From Bacteroidales bacterium (GTDB lineage Bacteria > Bacteroidota > Bacteroidia > Bacteroidales > UBA932), in NCBI GenBank assembly GCA_017438975.1, contig JAFRUH010000014.1, positions 1-58,507 of the forward strand: DNA of 58,507 nucleotides. The letters are read 5' to 3'. The notes beneath the pieces are model-generated. The model was not told the DNA's origin, made no database searches, and worked only from the letters and a program-made list of their open reading frames with translations. This document shows, in pieces, positions 53,848 to 58,507 of the stretch. The position numbers and the translations under genes were made by a program. The stretch's first letter is position 1, and the number at the start of each line of letters is the position of its first letter.

Positions 53848-54430
53848 TATTTCCTCTTTCCCCGCAAATGATTCTGAATGGTCTGAAGAGCAGTGGCGTG
53901 ATATGCTAATCTATTTGAATGAACAAGGATTAGCATCATACAAAGACATGGCATCAACTGTCCTTTCTGCATTGAATCCTCCTCAAGTTGGTACCGCCGT
54001 TGCAACTAATAAGAATTTCCAGTCTCATTATCCGAAAGGTAAGACAATGCAGGCGGTTATGCGATGGTTTTATGATAGAGAGGGAGTTTGCGTTGATTGT
54101 GGAACGCATTTAGAGTTACAGGCCGATCACATTATTCCCAAAGAAACTTTTGCAGATAAAAGAGATGCCGATTATCTGGAAAATCTGGAATTAAGGTGCA
54201 GAAGGTGTAATGTTATCAAAAGGCCTTCGCATAAAAACGGAGGCAAAACGTATCTCACAGCCGCTGCTGCTCTAATGTGGCTTCTTCTACGGTTTAGACC
54301 AAGTACTTACCAAGAGTACGAAAAGATATGTAGGGAATATGGCCTAACGATGGCGAATATCCGATTCCACGAAGCCTGGGCTCTTGCCGTATGGTTAAAT
54401 AAGAAGGGCCTATATCGAATAAATAAATAG
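53840..54430 (+). CDS. HNH endonuclease of the restriction-modification locus
   Basis: 196 residues. The HNH core is CVDCGTHLELQADHIIPKE with the second Cys pair in LELRCRRCNVIKR (zinc and catalytic HH/N positions). The N-terminal 80 and C-terminal 60 residues are unknown and may bind DNA. It overlaps the controller gene by 8 bp. Start ATG 53840 is preferred over TTG 53834. With the TSPPY methyltransferase it forms a plausible type II system. Confidence 0.8.
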   Translation: MIDISSFPANDSEWSEEQWRDMLIYLNEQGLASYKDMASTVLSALNPPQVGTAVATNKNFQSHYPKGKTMQAVMRWFYDREGVCVDCGTHLELQADHIIPKETFADKRDADYLENLELRCRRCNVIKRPSHKNGGKTYLTAAAALMWLLLRFRPSTYQEYEKICREYGLTMANIRFHEAWALAVWLNKKGLYRINK

Positions 54431-54455
54431 TAGCCCTAAAGTATATTACACAAAA

Positions 54456-54480
54456 CAGCCCCAGCTCATCACCGGGGCTG
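54456..54480 (-). terminator. Terminator between convergent HNH and DUF3987 genes
   Basis: CAGCCCC (54456-54462) pairs with GGGGCTG (54474-54480), followed on the minus strand by TTTTGTG. It could end both convergent transcripts. Confidence 0.7.
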
Positions 54481-54489
54481 CATCGTGAA

Positions 54490-56283
54490 TTACCGCTTTC
54501 GGTATCGTCCTCGAGAGACTTTGTCAAGGCGGGTGTCCACCCATTGCCGGATGTAACGCTCGGCTGTTGGAATAGACAGGCCCACCTTCTGGGCAATGGC
54601 CTTGAAGTCTTTCGCTTCGAATTCTTCCGGGAGGGCGTCCCAGAATGCCTTCAACAGCAGGGGCTCCTTGGCCTGGCCAGTTGCGACCTTCGAGGTTGAG
54701 GAGGGGAGTTCCTTGATGACGCGCAGCATGTGCTGCTGGAGCACTTCGCTGATGGCCATCGCGGTGGTGTAGTCATCGTCCCGGACGTGGCGGAGGGCGG
54801 AGAAGTCACAGTCTTCCATCATCCGAAGGGCAGTGAGAATCATAGTGATGCGGAATGTGCTTACCGCCAGGCGGCGGACGGAAGCGATGGTATCGTCCCC
54901 AAAGATGGCATAGTATTCGGTCTGGACCTGGTCGAAGTGCTTGTTGAAGTCATGGCCCTGCTCTGCCGTAAGGCGAATCTTGATGCGGGCGTTCTTCTGC
55001 AGGCTGTGATAGAAAGCGAAGAATTGGCTGCCGAGGACTTTGAAATGGTCGTCCAGGGGCTCTCCATCTCCTTCGTCTAGGACATCGAGCCAGACGAGGG
55101 GTTTGTCCAGGCAATAGAAGAGGAAGCGAGAGAAGAGACCGTTCTCCACACTGGTCATCAGGTTGGTAACCTGCTGGGGCGTGCCGGAGAGGATGGTGGA
55201 GATACGGGGCTGCTTGATGCAGACGTATTCCCTTTCCGTGCGGCGAAGGTAAGAGATAGGCTCGTTCTGGAAGCCTTGGCGGAGGCCCTGGGAGAAATCG
55301 CCAAAGTCCTGACCGAAACTGGCGGCAAGGACGTCGCCTTCGGTCTCGAAGAGGAGGCCCTGGCCGTCGTTCTCGTTGAGGGCCTGGTAGACGGCGGTAG
55401 CGCTGCTGTTGGCCGGGATAAAGAGAAGGCGGATGGGTGGTGGCGTGGGTTCCGGGATACCTTCGCCCTTCTTCTGACGCTTGTACCGCTCCTTTTCTTC
55501 TCGGTAATCCATCTCCAGCTTGTTACTTTCGGCCCTCAATTCTTCGTGGATGGGGTCTACGATGGATCGGCATAGGGAGAGTCGACCTTTGCCGCTACCG
55601 GCACGAGCGGTGACGAACAGATAGAGGTTAGTAAAGAGTTCCCGGCGGGCATAGATGGCGTAGATGTTAGGCAGGCAGGCCGAAATAGCGGCGAGGGTGC
55701 CAAGAATGAGCATGTCGGCATCGGCCTCCGAGTCGCTGATAGCTGCCACTTTCTGCAGGAAGGGAGGGAGCTGGTCCTTGACACTGCCGTAGAAGGTGGG
55801 CATGAGGAGCTTTCCATCGTTACCATCAGTTCCATCATTAGCATCACGGAAGCCTTCCTGATACTGATTCCCGGAGGGAGCCGGTGATGGAAGTGATGGT
55901 TTTGATGGCAGTGATGGAACGGAAACGGAGATTCCGTGGTCTTTGGCCAGTCGGAAGAAGGTGCGGATGGTGACGCCGTGACCGTTGGACCGGAGGCAGT
56001 TATCGTACTGGCGGTCGCATTCCTGCTGGTTATAGGCGGGATAAAAGCGGCTGAGGCGGTGGAAGCAGGATCGGCCAGATTCTCCCAGCGCATCGGCAAG
56101 AGCGAAACCGATGCGGAGCCAGTCGCCGTAATCGGCCGTGAGGTCTATGCCTGCCGCCTCGATACGCTGAGTAACGAGTTCGATGTCCCCCTGGGGGTCA
56201 GTGCCCTGAGTGGGCACTGGCGGGTACAAGGAGGGAGACTGGGGCTGGTCAAGCCACTTCTGGAAAAAACTATCGTTCAGCAT
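54490..56283 (-). CDS. DUF3987 / PriCT-2 replication protein of the element
   Basis: 597 residues. The first 110 form a PriCT-2-like domain (GIDLTADYGDWLRIGFALAD, then CLRSNGHGVTIRTFFRLA). The rest is DUF3987, a primase-helicase-like ATPase; LFVTARAGSGKGRLS is the Walker A motif (about residues 225-239) and LLFETEGD the Walker B-like Glu. A wHTH (about 560-597) ends the protein (IAQKVGLSIPTAERYIRQW). With the upstream primase-like gene it should replicate the excised element. The start overlaps that gene by 14 bp. Confidence 0.85.
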   Translation of the reverse strand: MLNDSFFQKWLDQPQSPSLYPPVPTQGTDPQGDIELVTQRIEAAGIDLTADYGDWLRIGFALADALGESGRSCFHRLSRFYPAYNQQECDRQYDNCLRSNGHGVTIRTFFRLAKDHGISVSVPSLPSKPSLPSPAPSGNQYQEGFRDANDGTDGNDGKLLMPTFYGSVKDQLPPFLQKVAAISDSEADADMLILGTLAAISACLPNIYAIYARRELFTNLYLFVTARAGSGKGRLSLCRSIVDPIHEELRAESNKLEMDYREEKERYKRQKKGEGIPEPTPPPIRLLFIPANSSATAVYQALNENDGQGLLFETEGDVLAASFGQDFGDFSQGLRQGFQNEPISYLRRTEREYVCIKQPRISTILSGTPQQVTNLMTSVENGLFSRFLFYCLDKPLVWLDVLDEGDGEPLDDHFKVLGSQFFAFYHSLQKNARIKIRLTAEQGHDFNKHFDQVQTEYYAIFGDDTIASVRRLAVSTFRITMILTALRMMEDCDFSALRHVRDDDYTTAMAISEVLQQHMLRVIKELPSSTSKVATGQAKEPLLLKAFWDALPEEFEAKDFKAIAQKVGLSIPTAERYIRQWVDTRLDKVSRGRYRKR

Positions 56284-56872
56284 AGGGCGGGACGTATTTA
56301 GGGTTGATGTAAGCCTCGGGGTCATGAGGCAGGAAGCAGGCGCGAGCGATGTCCTTGCATTTCTGGTCCGGTTGTAGGCCGTAGGTGGACTGAATGTAGT
56401 TGCTCACGGCACGGAAGACTTCCTCGTAGATGTGGGTGTCCGTGCGGATGGGGATGACCCATTTGATGCCGTTGCCGGAGGGGCTGGTGAAGAGAAGAGC
56501 CGTAGGGAATTCACGGTCACGGAGGAGCATTTCACGGTACATCGGCACGTTGGGGACGTGGTCGAAGTCCAGGCATAGGAGGTCCGAGGGAAACTTGATG
56601 TCAGTGTTACGGCGGGTAGTAAAGGTGCCACCGAAAGTGACGTAGTCGAAGTTCTCTGCCTTGTAACGGGAGGCCTGGGACTTGTCTGAGATGGCGCGGA
56701 GGCGCTCTGTCTGCTCCTTGGCGTAGTCGCTCGTAAGGTAACTGTAGACTTCAATGAGAGTGATGTCCTTGAAGGGCACAGTATTGCTGACAGGACGCTT
56801 GAAGAAGGAGATGTGGGGCGAGAAGGCCAGCCGCTCGACAGCTTTCTCGGGATGGGTGAGCCAGGTCATCAT
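56270..56872 (-). CDS. VirE N-terminal / primase-polymerase-like protein
   Basis: 200 residues, BT4734/VirE-N type. It has features of archaeo-eukaryotic primases: DLLCLDFDHV (D-x-D), SPSGNGIKWVIPI and DIARACFLPHDPEAYINP (late Asp and Arg). It is normally paired with the DUF3987 protein, as it is here. It should make primers for the element's replication. It starts 4 bp inside the end of the DUF3853 gene. Confidence 0.82.
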   Translation of the reverse strand: MMTWLTHPEKAVERLAFSPHISFFKRPVSNTVPFKDITLIEVYSYLTSDYAKEQTERLRAISDKSQASRYKAENFDYVTFGGTFTTRRNTDIKFPSDLLCLDFDHVPNVPMYREMLLRDREFPTALLFTSPSGNGIKWVIPIRTDTHIYEEVFRAVSNYIQSTYGLQPDQKCKDIARACFLPHDPEAYINPKYVPPYAER

Positions 56873-57177
56873 TTGTCGGCCCTCCTTTGGTTGAAGAGTT
56901 TGAGGGCGAGGTCCACGTCGGTGACAATCTTGCGGCCGTTCTGGCGGACCGCTTCGCAGATGATGTGGTCCTTGTAGTACTGGGCGGTCTTGTGAGAGAC
57001 GTGGAAGAGTTCTTCGATGCCTGCAAGGCCATAGACCAGACGTCCAGTGGGCTTGTCGGCCTCGGCTGCGGTGTCCTTTCCGCCATCGGCGGCTTTCTGT
57101 ATGAAGTCCTCCATCATCTGGAAGAATTCCCCTACCGTAAGGGTGTAGAGGGGCTTGGTAGTATCAAAACCATACAT
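56869..57177 (-). CDS. DUF3853 family HTH protein
   Basis: 102 residues. YGFDTTKPLYTLTVGEFFQM and YGLAGIEELFHVSHKTAQYYKD are characteristic; the second is an excisionase/MerR-like helix-turn-helix. It probably acts as an excisionase or regulator for the replication genes. Start 57177 is supported by family length; codons upstream to 57240 are not conserved-looking. First gene of the replication operon; iterons lie upstream at 57338-57378. Confidence 0.8.
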   Translation of the reverse strand: MYGFDTTKPLYTLTVGEFFQMMEDFIQKAADGGKDTAAEADKPTGRLVYGLAGIEELFHVSHKTAQYYKDHIICEAVRQNGRKIVTDVDLALKLFNQRRADK

Positions 57178-57337
57178 AACGATTTTTGGGGTTTTGATGA
57201 ATGCTCGCCGGGTCTTCGGAAGATAAGTCTCTGCGGGCACATCTTGCTCTCCCCATCAGTTCGGCTTCCGTCCTCCCTGAAGGATCGCTGGGACAAAGGA
57301 AACCACTCTACACAAAAAGAACATCTATCGAGGCCAA

Positions 57338-57378
57338 GAATAGACCAAGATAGATGCTGAATAGATGCGAATAGACTT
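57338..57378. repeat. Iteron cluster upstream of the replication genes
   Basis: Copies of GAATAGAC/GAATAGATGC: 57338-57345, 57349-57357 (GATAGATGC), 57359-57368 and 57369-57376, about 10 bp apart, plus an inverted CATCTAT at 57322-57328. Placed between the replication operon and the membrane-protein gene, it may be the replication origin or an operator. Confidence 0.6.
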
Positions 57379-57383
57379 GATTA

Positions 57384-57920
57384 TCAGAGCTGTCCGCGAG
57401 CCTGAAGGTCTTGAAAACTTTGGGTTAACTGGCTTGCGGTAATAGGTTTCTCCGTTTGCCAGTCCTTGAGAACAGCGTCGATAGTCTTCCAGTTCTCCTT
57501 CCGGTGAGGAGCAAAATAACCATTCTTTACGCAAAAGCGGACAAATTCAGTACGGGGGACACTCAACTTGTTGTCTTCGTCAATGAGTTTCTCCTTTCTA
57601 GCATGATCCAAGACGGCCGCATAAGATTTAGGGGCTATATCTTTCACTTGAGTTGAATCGCCCATTTCTATCTTACGGATGTCTATGATGTATCCCGGCA
57701 GGTGGAGACAAGCAACAAGGATGGCGAAAACTATAACAAAGAAGAGATTCCAACCATGGCTAAAGGGGTTGTCAGGAGCTTTGTCATACATCCAGACGAG
57801 GACTAAGCCAACGAGCAGCACGGCCAGGACAGACAGTACCATGTAGACCAGGAGCTTGATGGTCCGCAGCATCTTGCGGTATTGTTTGTCGTCGCGGGGT
57901 ATGTTGTTTCTGGCGGACAT
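57384..57920 (-). CDS. Small two-helix membrane protein at the element's right end
   Basis: 178 residues. Two membrane helices (about 20-45: LLVYMVLSVLAVLLVGLVLV, and 56-75) precede a cytoplasmic domain (about 85-178) with FVRFCVKNGYFAPHR and ITASQLTQSFQDL. I know no family. It is the only gene between the iterons and the attachment site. A -7 element TAACTTTG lies at 57942-57949. It may be a superinfection-exclusion or anchor protein; this is a guess. Confidence 0.65.
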   Translation of the reverse strand: MSARNNIPRDDKQYRKMLRTIKLLVYMVLSVLAVLLVGLVLVWMYDKAPDNPFSHGWNLFFVIVFAILVACLHLPGYIIDIRKIEMGDSTQVKDIAPKSYAAVLDHARKEKLIDEDNKLSVPRTEFVRFCVKNGYFAPHRKENWKTIDAVLKDWQTEKPITASQLTQSFQDLQARGQL

Positions 57921-57941
57921 AGTGTGGTTTCAGTATACCAA

Positions 57942-57949
57942 CAAAGTTA
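57942..57949 (-). promoter_or_regulatory. -7 element of the right-end membrane protein gene
   Basis: TAACTTTG on the minus strand matches TAnnTTTG, 22 bp before the start at 57920. Confidence 0.5.
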
Positions 57950-57990
57950 GCAAAAGTCCGTTGATAGTGGAGCCGAGTATAGTAAAAGAA

Positions 57991-58034
57991 AATACGCAGA
58001 ACTTACCGTATTATGCGTAAAGTTCTGCGTAAAT
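57991..58034. repeat. Right-end recombinase-type repeats
   Basis: AATACGCAGAA (57991-58001) and TTCTGCGTAAAT (58023-58034) repeat the pair found at the left end, flanking a short TACCGTATTATGCGTAAA core. Confidence 0.6.
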
Positions 58035-58065
58035 CTTGTAACAAGCTGATTATCAGTCTTGTTAG

Positions 58066-58082
58066 TGGAGGTAACCGGATTC
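58066..58082 (+). other. Right attachment site inside tRNA-Ala
   Basis: The 17 bases equal 36601-36617 and form the 3' end of tRNA-Ala, which stays intact. Confidence 0.8.
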
Positions 58083-58138
58083 GAACCGACGACCCCCTGC
58101 TTGCAAAGCAGGTGCTCTACCAGCTGAGCTATACCCCC
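58066..58138 (-). tRNA. tRNA-Ala (anticodon TGC)
   Basis: A complete 73-nt cloverleaf starting GGGGGTATAGCTCAG, with anticodon loop TTTGCAA (TGC) and T-loop TTCGAAT. Two G-U pairs begin the T-stem and one lies in the acceptor stem. It is the last tRNA of an rRNA-operon spacer and carries the attachment site. No CCA is encoded. Confidence 0.95.
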
Positions 58139-58148
58139 GTACATAACA

Positions 58149-58172
58149 AAAGCCGGTCTTTCGGCCGGCTTT
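58149..58172 (-). terminator. Terminator-like hairpin between tRNA-Ile and tRNA-Ala
   Basis: AAAGCCGG (58149-58156) pairs with CCGGCTTT (58165-58172), followed on the minus strand by TTTTGTT. It may be a spacer processing hairpin; as a terminator it would act before tRNA-Ala. Confidence 0.4.
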
Positions 58173-58173
58173 G

Positions 58174-58247
58174 TAGGCCCTGGCAGAGTTGAACTGCCGA
58201 CCTCTACATTATCAGTGTAGCGCTCTAACCAACTGAGCTAAGAGCCT
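58174..58247 (-). tRNA. tRNA-Ile (anticodon GAT)
   Basis: A 74-nt cloverleaf starting AGGCTCTTAGCTCAG, with anticodon loop CTGATAA (GAT) and T-loop TTCAACT. It lies between 16S and tRNA-Ala, as in the usual 16S-Ile-Ala spacer order. Confidence 0.95.
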
Positions 58248-58308
58248 GTATAAATAATGAAAGACTAAACAATAAGAAGGGCGCTTTCAAGTCGATGGAA
58301 AGCTCCAA

Positions 58309-58507
58309 AAAGGAGGTGTTCCAGCCACACCTTCCGGTACGGCTACCTTGGTACGACTTAGCCCCAATTACCTGTTTCGCCCTAGGCCGCTCCTCTCGGT
58401 CACGGACTTCAGGCGCCCCAGACTTTCATGGCGTGACGGGCGGTGTGTACAAGGCCCGGTAACGTCTACACCGCGCCATGGCTGATGCGCGATTACTAGC
58501 GAATCCA
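58309..58507 (-). rRNA. rrs: 16S rRNA, 3' end (partial)
   Basis: The last 199 bases are present, reading on the minus strand. The ending AACACCTCCTTT (anti-Shine-Dalgarno), TTGTACACACCGCCCGTCA and GCGGCCTAGGG are clear. Compared with the typical Bacteroidales sequence as I know it, it shows GTCGTACCAAGG for GTCGTAACAAGG, among other changes. The 5' part is outside the window. Confidence 0.93.

Larger units (their letters stand above)
36601..58082. mobile_element. Integrative element of about 21.5 kb in tRNA-Ala, a defence island with satellite features
   Basis: Bounded by direct repeats of the tRNA-Ala 3' end (36601-36617 and 58066-58082). A tyrosine recombinase lies just inside the left end; the right end has a small membrane protein and a primase-type replication block. 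Cargo: broken kinase, phage-tail remnants, two SecB-containing gene triplets, a three-gene nuclease operon and a restriction-modification locus. Base composition is much more AT-rich than in the host part in most genes. No relaxase, coupling protein, capsid, portal or terminase is seen. That pattern fits a phage satellite or an element moved by helpers. Confidence 0.8.

Noticed and set aside
36601-58082. CRISPR array or cas genes in the defence element
   Set aside because: No regularly spaced repeats of 25-45 bp and no Cas motifs were found.
36601-58082. Element as an integrative conjugative element
   Set aside because: No relaxase, coupling ATPase or Tra proteins could be recognised.

Overview
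The window looks like part of a Bacteroidales chromosome (gut or rumen type). Its promoters match the Bacteroidetes pattern TTTG - about 20 nt - TAnnTTTG and sit upstream of many genes. Shine-Dalgarno signals are largely absent. Secreted lipoproteins with BACON domains and many glycosidases fit the same group. The host part (about 1-36,600) is GC-rich; much of the right part is more AT-rich and is a mobile element.

Host region, 1-36,600. The left edge holds a strong leftward promoter reading into a structured RNA or leader cut by the window edge, then an apparently empty stretch and tRNA-Val(TAC). Next come envelope and secreted functions: a small lipoprotein; a leftward operon of a GH35/DUF5597-like glycosidase, a BACON lipoprotein and a BACON-endonuclease/exonuclease/phosphatase protein; a right-handed beta-helix protein with a glycerophosphodiesterase; a calcineurin-like phosphoesterase; two tandem paralogous small membrane proteins; an alpha/beta hydrolase; a large MscS channel; a nicotinamidase-like hydrolase; a transglutaminase-like lipoprotein; an EamA exporter; a patatin fused to an outer-membrane barrel; a flippase; an MG2/TonB-plug protein; and a membrane protein with two nucleotide-binding folds. 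A cyclophilin, a GH20 hexosaminidase, a split chromate transporter and a TIM-barrel lipoprotein follow. The region ends with DUF4886, GH31 and GH20 genes and one chimeric gene remnant. Two GH20s, GH31 and the GH35-like enzyme suggest host- or plant-glycan degradation.

Integrative element, about 36,601-58,082 (21.5 kb). A 17-bp direct repeat equal to the 3' end of tRNA-Ala bounds it. Gene order: tyrosine recombinase (one-base frameshift), Ser/Thr kinase (in-frame amber codon), phage-tail remnants, a HEPN-like/unknown/SecB-like gene triplet, a GC-rich hairpin-rich noncoding block, a toxin/antitoxin/SecB-like triplet, a three-gene operon (HTH-EVE, CoiA-like nuclease, very large SEC-C/PD-(D/E)XK protein), a restriction-modification locus (methyltransferase, HTH controller, HNH nuclease), and a replication block (DUF3987 helicase/primase partner, primase-polymerase-like VirE-N protein, DUF3853 HTH, iterons, small membrane protein). 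I see no relaxase, conjugation genes, capsid or terminase, so it resembles a satellite or trans-mobilised defence island.

Right edge. tRNA-Ala(TGC), tRNA-Ile(GAT) and the 3' end of 16S rRNA lie on the minus strand. The element sits at the end of tRNA-Ala, where 23S rRNA would normally follow, but no 23S lies beyond the other attachment site.

Most interesting candidates: the HTH-EVE/CoiA/SEC-C-PD-(D/E)XK operon as a possible undescribed defence system next to an R-M locus; the HEPN/unknown/SecB triplet as a possible new toxin-antitoxin-chaperone type; and the element's site inside an rRNA operon.
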